Assembly: GCF_018069565.1 (NCBI RefSeq)
Contig: NZ_JAGPNL010000004.1
Location: 496,001 to 560,000 of the forward strand
DNA from: Streptomyces tagetis
GTDB taxonomy: Bacteria > Actinomycetota > Actinomycetes > Streptomycetales > Streptomycetaceae
Length of the DNA stretch: 64,000 nucleotides
Direction: 5' to 3'
In this document: positions 25,670-34,575 of the stretch, one piece after another
How the letters are laid out: every line of letters begins with the position of its first letter
Numbering within the stretch: the first letter of the stretch is position 1
Notes under the pieces: generated by a model
What the model saw: only the letters and a program-made list of their open reading frames with translations
Told to the model about the DNA's origin: nothing
Database searches by the model: none
Position numbers and translations under genes: made by a program

Positions 25670-26647
25670 TCACCTCAGCTTCGGGTCGAGGGCGTCGCGC
25701 ACCGCGTCGCCGAGCATGATGAACGCCAGGACGGTGATCGCCAGCGCGCCGGAGGGCCACAGCAGCGCGTGCGGGGCGTTGCGGATGTACGGGGAGGCCG
25801 CGGAGATGTCGATGCCCCAGGAGACGCTGGGCGGCTTCAGGCCGACGCCGAGGAAGGACAGGGTGGCCTCCAGGGAGATGTAGGTGCCGAGCGCGATGGT
25901 GGCCACGACGATGACGGGGGCGATCGCGTTGGGCGCGATGTGGCGCAGCAGGAGCCGGGTGTGGGAGGCGCCGAGGGCGCGGGCGGCCTGGACGTAGTCG
26001 TTCTGTTTGGCGGTGATGACGGAGCCGCGGGCGATGCGGGAGATCTGCGGCCAGCCGAGCAGGACGATGAAGCCGATCACCGGCCAGACGGTGTTGCTGG
26101 TGATGACGGAGAGCAGCACGAGTCCGCCGAGGACGACCGGGATGGCGAAGAACACGTCGGTGATCCGGGAGAGGACCGCGTCCCCGGCCCCGCCGAAGTA
26201 GCCGGCGAGCCCGCCGAAGACGCTGCCGAGGAGGGCGACGCCGAGGGTGGCGAGGACGCCGACCGCCACCGAGGTGCGGGCGCCGTAGACGGTACGGGTG
26301 TAGACGTCGCAGCCCTGGCCGTCGAAGCCGAAGGGGTGGCCGGGCTGGGAGCCCTCCTGGGCCTTGGCCAGGTCGCACTTGAGGGGGCTGCCGGAGGCGA
26401 TCAGGGAGGGCCACAGGGAGATGACGACCAGGAAGAGGATGACCAGCGCGGAGACCAGGAAGACGGGGTTGCGCCGCAGGTCGTGCCAGGCGTCGGACCA
26501 GAGGCTGCGGGGCTTGTCCTCGGGGGCGGCGCCGTCCGGGCCGGGGGGCTTCTCCAGGGTGACGGCCTCGCTGGCGCCGAGGTCCATCTGTCCGCCCATG
26601 CCGGTGCCGGCGATGGCGCGCTCGGGCTCGTAGGGCTGCTCAGGCAT
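25670..26647 (-). CDS. oligopeptide ABC transporter permease (DppC/OppC type)
   Basis: The 325-residue permease has a cytoplasmic N-terminus of about 50 residues and six predicted transmembrane helices. The EAA coupling loop reads AARALGASHTRLLLRHIAPN (about 215-235), and the C-terminus ends AVRDALDPKLR, typical of DppC. ATG 26647 overlaps the end of the DppB-type gene by 8 bp, so the permeases are translationally coupled. Confidence 0.92.
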   Translation of the reverse strand: MPEQPYEPERAIAGTGMGGQMDLGASEAVTLEKPPGPDGAAPEDKPRSLWSDAWHDLRRNPVFLVSALVILFLVVISLWPSLIASGSPLKCDLAKAQEGSQPGHPFGFDGQGCDVYTRTVYGARTSVAVGVLATLGVALLGSVFGGLAGYFGGAGDAVLSRITDVFFAIPVVLGGLVLLSVITSNTVWPVIGFIVLLGWPQISRIARGSVITAKQNDYVQAARALGASHTRLLLRHIAPNAIAPVIVVATIALGTYISLEATLSFLGVGLKPPSVSWGIDISAASPYIRNAPHALLWPSGALAITVLAFIMLGDAVRDALDPKLR

Positions 26648-27563
26648 AGCGGATCCTCGGGTCGAGCACGGCGTACAGGAGGTCGACGACGAGGTTGGCG
26701 ATCAGGAAGACCAGGACGAGGACGGTGACGAAGCCGACCACGGTCTGCGTGTTCTGGCGCAGGATGCCCTGGTAGAGCTGGTATCCGACGCCGTGGATGT
26801 TGAAGATCCGCTCGGTGACGATGGCGCCGCCCATCAGGGCGCCGATGTCGGTGCCGATGAAGGTGACGACGGGGATGAGGGAGTTGCGCAGCAGATGCCG
26901 GGTGATGACCCGGTGGCGGGGCAGGCCCTTGGCGATGGCGGTGCGCACGTAGTCGGAGCGGCGGTTCTCGGCGATGGAGGTGCGGGTCAGCCGGGTCACG
27001 TAGGCGAGGGAGACCGAGGCGAGGACCAGGCCGGGCACGATCAGCTCGGCGAAGGGGGCCGCGGAGGAGACGGCCGGGTCGATCCAGCCCCATTTCACGC
27101 CGAGCAGCAGTTGGAGCAGGAGGCCGGTGACGAAGGTGGGGACGGAGATGACGACGAGGGTGAGCAGCAGCACCCCGGTGTCGACGGGGCGGCCCCGGCG
27201 CAGTCCGGTGACCACGCCGAGGACGATGCCGACGACGATCTCGAAGAGGATGGCGATGAGGGTGAGCCGGATGGTGACCGGGAAGGCGGTGCCCATCAGC
27301 TCGGTCACCGGCTGGCCGTTGAAGGCGGTGCCGAAGTCGCCGGTGAACACGTTGCCCATGTAGGTCGCGTACTGCTGCCACACGGGCTTGTCGAGGCCGA
27401 AGTCCCTGCGGAGCTGGGCGGCCGTCGCCGGGTCGCACTGCCGGTCGCCGCACAGGCCCGCGATGGGGTCGCCCATGACGTTGACCATGAGGAAGATCAG
27501 CAGCGTGGCCCCGATGAAGACCGGGATCATCTGGAGCAGCCGCCGGACGACGTACCGTCCCAT
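26640..27563 (-). CDS. oligopeptide ABC transporter permease (DppB/OppB type)
   Basis: The 307-residue permease starts at ATG 27563 with the typical RYVVRRLLQMIPVFIGATLLIFLMVNVM first helix. It contains the DppB-specific insertion after helix 1 (GDPIAGLCGDRQCDPATAAQL) and an EAA loop RTAIAKGLPRHRVITRHLLRNSLIP. It lies 8 nt behind the lipoprotein gene and overlaps the DppC-type gene. Confidence 0.92.
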   Translation of the reverse strand: MGRYVVRRLLQMIPVFIGATLLIFLMVNVMGDPIAGLCGDRQCDPATAAQLRRDFGLDKPVWQQYATYMGNVFTGDFGTAFNGQPVTELMGTAFPVTIRLTLIAILFEIVVGIVLGVVTGLRRGRPVDTGVLLLTLVVISVPTFVTGLLLQLLLGVKWGWIDPAVSSAAPFAELIVPGLVLASVSLAYVTRLTRTSIAENRRSDYVRTAIAKGLPRHRVITRHLLRNSLIPVVTFIGTDIGALMGGAIVTERIFNIHGVGYQLYQGILRQNTQTVVGFVTVLVLVFLIANLVVDLLYAVLDPRIRYA

Positions 27564-27571
27564 GGCGCCCC

Positions 27572-29203
27572 CTAACCGACCTTGATCTCGTTGTAGACCG
27601 GGACGCTGAACGGGTTGAGCTTGACGGCGGAGAGGCGGTCGGAGTAGCCCGCGCTGCCGTTCTGGTACCAGAGCGGGATGGCGCCCATGTTGTCCCGCAG
27701 GACCTCCTCGGCCTGCTGGAAGGTCTTGACGGCGGTGGCGGTGTCGGTCTCGCCGTTGGCCTTGTCGACGAGGCTGTCGAACTGCTTGTTGGACCACTTG
27801 CCGTCGTTGGAGGAGGCGTTGGTGTAGTAGAGCGGCTGGAGGAAGTTCTGGATGAGCGGGTAGTCCATCTGCCAGCCGGCGCGGAAGGGGCCGCTCATCT
27901 TCCGGTCGGTGATCTGGTTGCGGAAGTCGGCGAAGGTGCCGACCGGGTTGCCGACGCAGGCGCGGTCGTTGTCCAGGGCGTTGTTGATGGAGTTGCAGAC
28001 CGCGTCGACCCACTGCCGGTGGGAGCCGGTGTCGGCGTTGTACGTGATCTTGACCTGGCCGCCGGGCAGGCCGCCGCCCTCCTGGATCAGCTTCTTGGCC
28101 TCGTCGGGCTTGTACTCGCAGGCGTCGCCGCAGAGCCCCGCCTTGTAGCCGCCGTCCGCGCCGAGCACCGGGGAGGTCCAGTCGGTGGCCGGGGTACGGG
28201 TCTTCTGGAAGATCGTGTCGGTGATCTGCTTGCGGTCGATCGCCATGGAGAGGCCCTTGCGGACCTTCTCGGAGCCGGACTTGTTCCAGGCGTCGTCGTA
28301 GAAGGGGAAGGCGAGGGTCTGGATGATGCCGGCCGGGGTGTTGATGTACCGGTCGCCGAGGTCCTTCTTGACGTTCTTGAGCTGGGCGGCGGGGACGTCG
28401 TCGACGAGGTCGAGGTTGCCGGCCATCAGGTCGGTGTAGGCGGTGTTGTTGTCGGTGTAGACCTTGAGGTCGACGCCGCCGTTCCGCGCCTTGTCGTCGC
28501 CCGGGTAGTCGTCCCACTTGCGCAGCGACATCTGCGAGCCGCGCGCGTAGTTGTCCACCATGTACGGGCCGTTGCCGACCGGCTTCTTCAGCCAGCCGGC
28601 GTGGTCGTCGAAGAAGGCCCGGGGCAGCGGCGCGAAGGCCGGGTAGCCGAGCGTGTCGGGGAAGGTGGAGAACTTCTGCCCGAGCTTGACGGTGAAGGTG
28701 CGGGGCCCGGTGACCTTGAGCCCGGAGAGCGTGTCGGCGCTCTGCGCGCCGCCGTCCTCCGGGTGCACCTTGTCGTAGCCGTCGATGTACGCGAAGAAGT
28801 ACGCGTTGCGCTGGTTGTTCTTCAGGGAGGCGCCGTAGTTCCAGGCGTCCACGAAGGAGCGGGCGGTGACCTTCTCACCGTTGCTGAAGGTCCAGCCGTC
28901 CTTGACGGTGATGGTGAAGTTCTGCGAGTCCGAGGTCTCGATCTTCTCGGCGAGCATGTCCTTGGCCTCGCCCGTGTCCGGGTCGTACTGCTTGAGCTGC
29001 CGGAAGATCATGTCGAGGACCTTGCCGCCCTGCACCTCGTTGGTGTTGGCCGGCTCCAGCGGGTTCTGCGGGTCGCCCCAGGAGGAGCTGAGCACCGCCC
29101 CGCCGTCACCGCTGCCCCCGCCGCCACCCCCTCCGCAGGCCGTCACCGCCAGGGCTACCGCCGCCGCGCCCGCGGCCCATGTGGCGTGTGTGGCTCCGCG
29201 CAT
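27572..29203 (-). CDS. oligopeptide-binding lipoprotein (SBP_bac_5) of the second transporter
   Basis: The 543-residue protein has a signal peptide with lipobox AVTAC (lipidated Cys23) followed by a glycine-rich linker. The mature part is a family-5 extracytoplasmic binding protein (DGWTFSNGEKVTARSFVDAW, KGLSMAIDRKQITDTIF). GAGGAGG precedes ATG 29203 at 7 nt. It is the first gene of a five-gene operon (lipoprotein, two permeases, two ATPases) lying behind the bldK-like operon but separated from it by a strong terminator, so it probably has its own promoter in the 29204-29316 interval. Confidence 0.92.
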   Translation of the reverse strand: MRGATHATWAAGAAAVALAVTACGGGGGGGSGDGGAVLSSSWGDPQNPLEPANTNEVQGGKVLDMIFRQLKQYDPDTGEAKDMLAEKIETSDSQNFTITVKDGWTFSNGEKVTARSFVDAWNYGASLKNNQRNAYFFAYIDGYDKVHPEDGGAQSADTLSGLKVTGPRTFTVKLGQKFSTFPDTLGYPAFAPLPRAFFDDHAGWLKKPVGNGPYMVDNYARGSQMSLRKWDDYPGDDKARNGGVDLKVYTDNNTAYTDLMAGNLDLVDDVPAAQLKNVKKDLGDRYINTPAGIIQTLAFPFYDDAWNKSGSEKVRKGLSMAIDRKQITDTIFQKTRTPATDWTSPVLGADGGYKAGLCGDACEYKPDEAKKLIQEGGGLPGGQVKITYNADTGSHRQWVDAVCNSINNALDNDRACVGNPVGTFADFRNQITDRKMSGPFRAGWQMDYPLIQNFLQPLYYTNASSNDGKWSNKQFDSLVDKANGETDTATAVKTFQQAEEVLRDNMGAIPLWYQNGSAGYSDRLSAVKLNPFSVPVYNEIKVG

Positions 29204-29316
29204 GAAGTGCCTCCTCGTGCCCTGAGTCGTTACCGGTCACTATCGGGCGAAGCGGGAGGTAACGCACTTTCACCCGTCCGTACGGGTGGGGGGAGCACTC
29301 GGGTGGCGCGGACGAC

Positions 29317-29353
29317 GGAACCGGGGCGGGAGACGTGCTCCCGCCCCGGTTCC
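29317..29353 (-). terminator. 16-bp perfect-stem terminator behind the bldK-like operon
   Basis: The arms 29317-29332 and 29338-29353 are perfectly complementary with a 5-nt loop ACGTG. It lies 27 nt after the stop of the last bldK-like gene and about 110 nt before the lipoprotein gene of the second transporter. Confidence 0.92.
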
Positions 29354-29379
29354 GGGGTGTGCCGCGTGGGGTGGGACCG

Positions 29380-30501
29380 TCAGTCCGTACCGGCGTTCTC
29401 GTCCTCCAGGGCCTTCAGGCCCGGGTCCAGCACGATGTCCTCGTCCCGGGCCTCCGTGGTGGGCTCCTCCGGGAAGTGGCACGCGGTCAGGTGGCCCTCG
29501 CGGCTGTCGGAGAGGCGCACCAGCGGCGGCTCCTCGGTGGCGCACTTGTCCTGCGCCTTCCAGCAGCGGGTGCGGAACCGGCAGCCCGACGGCGGCATGA
29601 TCGGCGAGGGCACGTCGCCGGCGAGGCGGATGCGCTCGCGGTCCTCGGGCTCGTCGTCCACGGCCACCTCGGGCACGGCCGAGAGCAGGGCGTGCGTGTA
29701 GGGGTGGCGGGGCCGGTTGTAGATGGAGTCGCGGTCGCCGACCTCGACCACCTTGCCGAGGTACATCACCGCGACGCGCTGCGAGAAGTGGCGTACCACC
29801 GCGAGGTCGTGGGCGATGAACAGGAAGGCGATGCCCATCTCCTGCTGGACCTTCTGGAGCAGGTTGACCACCTGCGCCTGGATGGAGACGTCCAGGGCGG
29901 AGACCGGCTCGTCGGCCACGATGAGCTTCGGCTGGAGCGCGAGGGCGCGGGCGACGCCGATGCGCTGGCGCTGGCCGCCGGAGAACTCGTGCGGGAAGCG
30001 GTTGTAGTGCTCGGGGTTGAGGCCGACCAGCTCCAGCAGTTCGCGGACCCGCTTCTCCCGGCCGCCGGCCGGTTCGATCCCGTTGACCTCCATCGGCGAG
30101 CGGATGATGGTGCCGACGGTCTGGCGCGGGTTCAGCGACGAGTACGGGTCCTGGAAGATCATCTGGATCTCGGACCGGATCGGGGCCAGCTCGCGGCGGG
30201 AGGCGTGCGTGATGTCGTGCCCGGCGTAGGTGATCTTGCCGCCGGTCGGTTCCAGGAGCCGGGTGATGAGCCGGCCCGTGGTCGACTTGCCGCACCCCGA
30301 CTCCCCCACCAGGCCGACGCTCTCGCCGGCGCCGACGGTCAGGTCGACCTTGTCGACGGCCTGGACGGCGCCGACCTTCCGCTTGATCGGGAAGCCCCCG
30401 TAGATGGGGAAGTGCTTGGTCAGGCCCTCGACGGTCAGGAGCGGTTCGGCCGAGGCTCCGGCGGGGCTCTGCTGTGCGGGGAGGGTGAGGTTGTCGCTCA
30501 T
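29380..30501 (-). CDS. bldKE: oligopeptide ABC transporter ATPase, BldKE-like
   Basis: The 373-residue OppF-type ATPase has Walker A GESGCGKST, Q-loop FQDPYSSLNPRQ, signature FSGGQRQRIGVARAL, Walker B IVADEPVSALD and switch IAHDLAVVRH. The C-terminal cysteine motif (GCRFRTRCWKAQDKC) and an acidic tail follow. ATG 30501 has GGGAG 9 nt upstream and begins 13 nt after the preceding ATPase gene. It is the fifth gene in the order permease, lipoprotein, permease, ATPase, ATPase known for bldKA-E, so the symbol rests on gene order and family. Confidence 0.85.
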   Translation of the reverse strand: MSDNLTLPAQQSPAGASAEPLLTVEGLTKHFPIYGGFPIKRKVGAVQAVDKVDLTVGAGESVGLVGESGCGKSTTGRLITRLLEPTGGKITYAGHDITHASRRELAPIRSEIQMIFQDPYSSLNPRQTVGTIIRSPMEVNGIEPAGGREKRVRELLELVGLNPEHYNRFPHEFSGGQRQRIGVARALALQPKLIVADEPVSALDVSIQAQVVNLLQKVQQEMGIAFLFIAHDLAVVRHFSQRVAVMYLGKVVEVGDRDSIYNRPRHPYTHALLSAVPEVAVDDEPEDRERIRLAGDVPSPIMPPSGCRFRTRCWKAQDKCATEEPPLVRLSDSREGHLTACHFPEEPTTEARDEDIVLDPGLKALEDENAGTD

Positions 30502-30514
30502 GTCTCGGATCTCC

Positions 30515-31576
30515 CTAGCGCAGCCGGGGCTGGATCGTGTCGATGAAGATGCGCTGCTTCTGGTCGGCCGTCAGATGGCAGGCGGCGGCCCGGCCGTCGG
30601 CCAGCGCGGGGCGGTCGGTGGCACAGCGGTCGCCGCCCGCCTCGGCGGTGAAGGCGCAGCGCGGGTGGAAGGCGCAGCCGGAGGGCGGGTTGAGCAGGCT
30701 GGGGGGCGATCCCGGGATCGGGTTCAGCGCCTGCGCGGTGTCGCCGCCGAGCCTCGGCATCGAGCTGAGGAGGCCCCAGGTGTAGGGGTGGCGGGGCGCG
30801 CGCAGCACCTCGCGGACGCTGCCGCGCTCGACGGCCCGGCCCGAGTACATCACCAGGAGGTCGTCGGCCATGTCGGAGATGACGCCGAGGTCGTGGGTGA
30901 TGAAGACGATCGCGGAGCCGACCTCCTGCTGGAGTTCCTTGAGCAGGTCGAGGATCTGGGCCTGGACGGTCACGTCCAGGGCGGTGGTCGGCTCGTCCGC
31001 GATGAGCAGGTCGGGGTCGCAGACCAGCGCCATGGCGATCATCGCGCGCTGGCGCATACCGCCGGAGAACTGGTGCGGGTAGTCGTCGACCCGGGTCTTG
31101 GGCTGGGGGATGCCGACCTTGGTCAGCATCTCGATCGCCCGCGCCCGCGCCTCCTTCTTGGAGGCGCCGGTGTGCTTCATGTACGGCTCGGCGATCTGCC
31201 GGCCCACCGTGTAGTACGGCGAGAGCGCCGTCAGCGGGTCCTGGAAGATCATCGCCACTTTGTTGCCGCGGAGCTTCTCCATCTCCTTCTCGCCGGCGGT
31301 GACCAGTTCCTGCCCGTCGAGGACGATCTCGCCCTCGACCGTGGAGGTCTTGGGGTTGTGCAGGCCGAGGATGGTCAGGTTGGTGACGGACTTGCCGGAG
31401 CCGGACTCACCGACGATGCCCAGGGTCTTGCCGCGCTCGACGTCGAAGGACAGCCCGTCGACCGCCTTGACGATGCCGTCCTCGGTGGAGAACCGCACCC
31501 GCAGGTCGCGGACCGAGAGGAAGGGTTCGGGCCCGGTCGGGGCCGTCGCACCTTCGGTCTTGGTCAGAGTGGTCAC
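30515..31576 (-). CDS. bldKD: oligopeptide ABC transporter ATPase, BldKD-like
   Basis: The 353-residue OppD-type ATPase starts at GTG 31576, with AGGAG 8 nt upstream, 11 nt after the preceding permease stop. It shows Walker A GESGSGKS, Q-loop FQDPLTALSPYY, signature FSGGMRQRAMIAMAL, Walker B LLIADEPTTALD and switch ITHDLGVISD. The C-terminal CAFHPRC motif is present, then a short tail. With BldKE it powers oligopeptide import. Confidence 0.85.
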   Translation of the reverse strand: MTTLTKTEGATAPTGPEPFLSVRDLRVRFSTEDGIVKAVDGLSFDVERGKTLGIVGESGSGKSVTNLTILGLHNPKTSTVEGEIVLDGQELVTAGEKEMEKLRGNKVAMIFQDPLTALSPYYTVGRQIAEPYMKHTGASKKEARARAIEMLTKVGIPQPKTRVDDYPHQFSGGMRQRAMIAMALVCDPDLLIADEPTTALDVTVQAQILDLLKELQQEVGSAIVFITHDLGVISDMADDLLVMYSGRAVERGSVREVLRAPRHPYTWGLLSSMPRLGGDTAQALNPIPGSPPSLLNPPSGCAFHPRCAFTAEAGGDRCATDRPALADGRAAACHLTADQKQRIFIDTIQPRLR

Positions 31577-31587
31577 GGTGGTTTCTC

Positions 31588-32565
31588 CTAGCTGAGCCGC
31601 ACGCGCGGGTCGATGTATGCGTAGGCGAGGTCGACGACGATGTTCAGGAGCAGGATGAAGAAGGCCCCGAACAGCATGACGCCCATCGTCAGCGGCAGGT
31701 CCTTGTTGATCGAGGAGTCGACCGCGAGACGCCCGAGGCCGGGCAGGTCGAAGGTGAACTCCGTGACCACCGCGCCGGCCAGCAGGGCGCTGAGGTCCAT
31801 GCCGATGATGGTGACGATCGGGATGAGCGAGCCTCGCCAGGCGTAGCGGAAGAACACGTAACTGCGCGACATGCCCTTGGCGCGCGCGGTGCGGACGTGC
31901 TCCTCCTGGAGCTGCTCGATCATGGTCGAGCGCGACATACGCGTGTACTGGGCGGTGAAGATGGTCGCCATCACGGCCCAGGGAATGAGCAGTCCGAGCG
32001 CCCAGGTCGCCGGGTTCTCGGTGAACGGGTAGTACTTCGGGTTGTCGAGCAGACCGCTGCTGTAGACGAAGATGCCGAGGGCGATCGGGCCGAGCAGGTA
32101 GATCTGGAACGAGCTGAGGACGATCGAGGCGCCGCTGACGATCTTGTCGACCACCGTGCCGCGCTTCCAGGCGGCGAGCATGCCGGAGCCGAGGCCCACG
32201 ACGAGGAAGATGACCAGTCCGCCGACGGTGAGCGACAGGGTCAGCGGGAAGCGGTCGACGATGGAGTCCCAGACGAAGTTGCCGCTGTCGAAGGAGACAC
32301 CCAGGCACGGGGCTGAGCAGTGCCCCTGGGGGAAGTCGCGCCCGGTCACGATGCCCGTCATGAACTCCCAGAACTGGGTGGTGATGGGCTTGTCGAGCCC
32401 CAGGTTCTCGCGGATCACGGCGAGGTTCTCGGGGGAGCAGTTCTTGCCGCAGGACAGCGCAGCGAAGTCCTGCGGGATCGTATAGAACAGGAAGAACGTG
32501 AAGGCGCCGATCAGGAACATGATGACGACGGCGCCGATCAGCCTGCGGATGAGGAACTGAAGCAT
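31588..32565 (-). CDS. bldKC: oligopeptide ABC transporter permease (OppB type), BldKC-like
   Basis: The 325-residue permease starts at ATG 32565 with the typical FLIRRLIGAVVIMFLIGAFTFFLFY first helix. Six transmembrane helices are predicted. The EAA loop reads RTARAKGMSRSYVFFRYAWRGSLIP. The extracytoplasmic loop after helix 1 has two cysteine pairs (AALSCGKNCSPENL and FPQGHCSAPCLGV), more than usual, which could form disulfides. It follows the lipoprotein gene after 104 bp. Confidence 0.85.
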   Translation of the reverse strand: MLQFLIRRLIGAVVIMFLIGAFTFFLFYTIPQDFAALSCGKNCSPENLAVIRENLGLDKPITTQFWEFMTGIVTGRDFPQGHCSAPCLGVSFDSGNFVWDSIVDRFPLTLSLTVGGLVIFLVVGLGSGMLAAWKRGTVVDKIVSGASIVLSSFQIYLLGPIALGIFVYSSGLLDNPKYYPFTENPATWALGLLIPWAVMATIFTAQYTRMSRSTMIEQLQEEHVRTARAKGMSRSYVFFRYAWRGSLIPIVTIIGMDLSALLAGAVVTEFTFDLPGLGRLAVDSSINKDLPLTMGVMLFGAFFILLLNIVVDLAYAYIDPRVRLS

Positions 32566-32669
32566 GGCGGGTGGATGCTCTCTTCGAAACGCGGCGGCAA
32601 GGAGGGGGTACCGTCCGCGGGGGTGTGCTCCGCCTGGCGCACACCCCCGCGGTCAGCCGAGCTGACGGC

Positions 32670-34475
32670 TTACGGCTGCTTCAGGTACAGGTTGTTGATG
32701 TCGATGTAGCTCGACTCCGTGCTGTACCGGGCACCGCCGATGTTCGACCCGTAGAGCTGGATCTGCTTCGAGTAGTAGACCGGGGCGGCCGGGTTGATCT
32801 CCTCGACGATCCGGTGGTGGGCCTTCTCCCAGGTCTTGGCGGCCTCCTCCGGCTCCTCGTTCAGCGCCTTCTTGATCAGGGCGTTGACCTCGGAGTCGTT
32901 GATGTGCGAGTAGTTCGACAGACCGTCGGCGATCAGCTCACCGTCGTAGACCGGGGTGATGACCGTGGACGGCGACGGCCAGTCCTGGCCCCAGCCGGTC
33001 ATGTAGATGTCGTACGGGTTGTCGAGCTTGCCGACCTGCTCGTAGAAGCTGGCGCGGTCGATCTCCTTGGCCTGGACGTCGAAGCCGATCTTGGCCAGCG
33101 CGTCCTTGATGATGACCATCTGGGCCTGGCCGCGCGGGGTGTTGGAGTAGGCGTAGGTGAGCTTCGTGCCCTCCTTGACACCCGCCTCCTTCAGCAGCGC
33201 CTTGGCCTTCTCCGGGTCGCCGTTGGGCTTCTTCAGCTTGCCGAAGGGGTCGTACTCGGGGTCGAAGCCCGGCAGGGTCGGGGCGAGCAGACCGCCGGCG
33301 ACCTCACCGCCGTAACGACCGCCGTCCGCCTGGACCATGGACTGGTTCGGCAGCGCGTAGGTGATCGCGTCGCGGACCTTCTTGTCCTTCATCCGGTCCA
33401 GGTTGAAGGTCATCTGCCACACGTACGGCTGGTAGCCGTGGATGGTGCGCTTCTTGGCGCTCGCGTCGTTGATGACCGTGGAGAGCTGCGCCGGGTCCAC
33501 CGAGTCGGTGAACTGGATGGCGTTCTTGGCCTCGCCCTGGTCGGCGAGGAGACGCTTGGTCTGGCTGGCGGCGTCGATGGTGTTGCTGAAGTTGAAGCCG
33601 TCGACGTACTGGTGGCGGACCGGGTCCGACTTCGCGTCCCACTGGTCGTTCTTGACCAGCTTGATGGACTTGCCCGCCTTGTACTCGGCGATCTTGTACG
33701 GGCCGAGCGCCTTGGGGGCGTGGTCGTACTTCTCCTTCGTGTCCTGCTTCTCGGGCACGATGGAGTAGCCGGGCATGGTCAGGGCCTGCGGCAGGTCCGG
33801 ACGCGGCTGGTCGAAGTGGAAGACGACCGTCTTGTCGTCCGGGGTCTCCAGGACGGAGTCCGGCAGGTGCTTGCCCTTGTAGGGGCCGTCCGGCAGCGCC
33901 TTGCGGTAGTCGTTGCCCGAGAGCCAGGACTGGACGAAGGTCGGGCCGTCGAAGATGACCTTGGAGTACAGGCGCTCGATGGAGTGGCGGACGTCGGCCG
34001 AGGTGATGGCGTTGCCGTCCTCGTCCTTGATGTCGTCCTTGAGCTTGTACGTCCAGGTCTTGCCGCCGTCGGACGACTGGCCGGAGTCGGTGGCGATGTC
34101 ACCGACGACGGTCAGGTTGCCCTTGTCGTCCTCCTGGAAGTGCGTCAGACCGCGGTGCACCAGGTTGGAGAACTGCTTGGCGTCACTGACGTAGATCTGG
34201 CCCGGGTCCATGTGGGTCAGGTCGGACTGCTGGTACACGTTGATGAAGCCGCCGGACTTCGCCCCGGACACCTCCTTGGCAGGGCCGGTGGACGCCGCGG
34301 CGTCACCGTAGGAGACCGGGTCCTGCTGCTCGGCGGCGTCCGCCTGGGACTTCGCGTCGCTCTTGCCCTTGCTCCCGCCACCGTCGTTGCCGCCGGAGCA
34401 GCCGGTCAGCACGAGCGAACCGGCCGCGATGGCCACGGCTATGGCGCGCACGGTGCGCGTTCTGATGGGCTTCAT
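32670..34475 (-). CDS. bldKB: oligopeptide-binding lipoprotein, BldKB-like
   Basis: The 601-residue protein starts at ATG 34475 and has a basic n-region, hydrophobic core and lipobox VLTGC (lipidated Cys26). A 50-residue Gly/Ser/Asp/Gln-rich linker precedes a family-5 peptide-binding domain (TWTYKLKDDIKDEDGNAITSADVRHSIER, AKALLKEAGVKEGTKLTYAYSN). In S. coelicolor BldKB binds an extracellular signal needed for aerial mycelium, and loss of BldK also gives resistance to the toxic tripeptide bialaphos. The ligand of this orthologue is inferred to be a peptide. Confidence 0.87.
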   Translation of the reverse strand: MKPIRTRTVRAIAVAIAAGSLVLTGCSGGNDGGGSKGKSDAKSQADAAEQQDPVSYGDAAASTGPAKEVSGAKSGGFINVYQQSDLTHMDPGQIYVSDAKQFSNLVHRGLTHFQEDDKGNLTVVGDIATDSGQSSDGGKTWTYKLKDDIKDEDGNAITSADVRHSIERLYSKVIFDGPTFVQSWLSGNDYRKALPDGPYKGKHLPDSVLETPDDKTVVFHFDQPRPDLPQALTMPGYSIVPEKQDTKEKYDHAPKALGPYKIAEYKAGKSIKLVKNDQWDAKSDPVRHQYVDGFNFSNTIDAASQTKRLLADQGEAKNAIQFTDSVDPAQLSTVINDASAKKRTIHGYQPYVWQMTFNLDRMKDKKVRDAITYALPNQSMVQADGGRYGGEVAGGLLAPTLPGFDPEYDPFGKLKKPNGDPEKAKALLKEAGVKEGTKLTYAYSNTPRGQAQMVIIKDALAKIGFDVQAKEIDRASFYEQVGKLDNPYDIYMTGWGQDWPSPSTVITPVYDGELIADGLSNYSHINDSEVNALIKKALNEEPEEAAKTWEKAHHRIVEEINPAAPVYYSKQIQLYGSNIGGARYSTESSYIDINNLYLKQP

Positions 34476-34575
34476 GATGCCGATGCACCTACCTGTCGAT
34501 AGTTGTCCACGAGTGCTGCCCGGCGGGCCAGCGGGCCAGCCCGGGGCGGCAGCGCCCCCACCCACCAATGGACGG

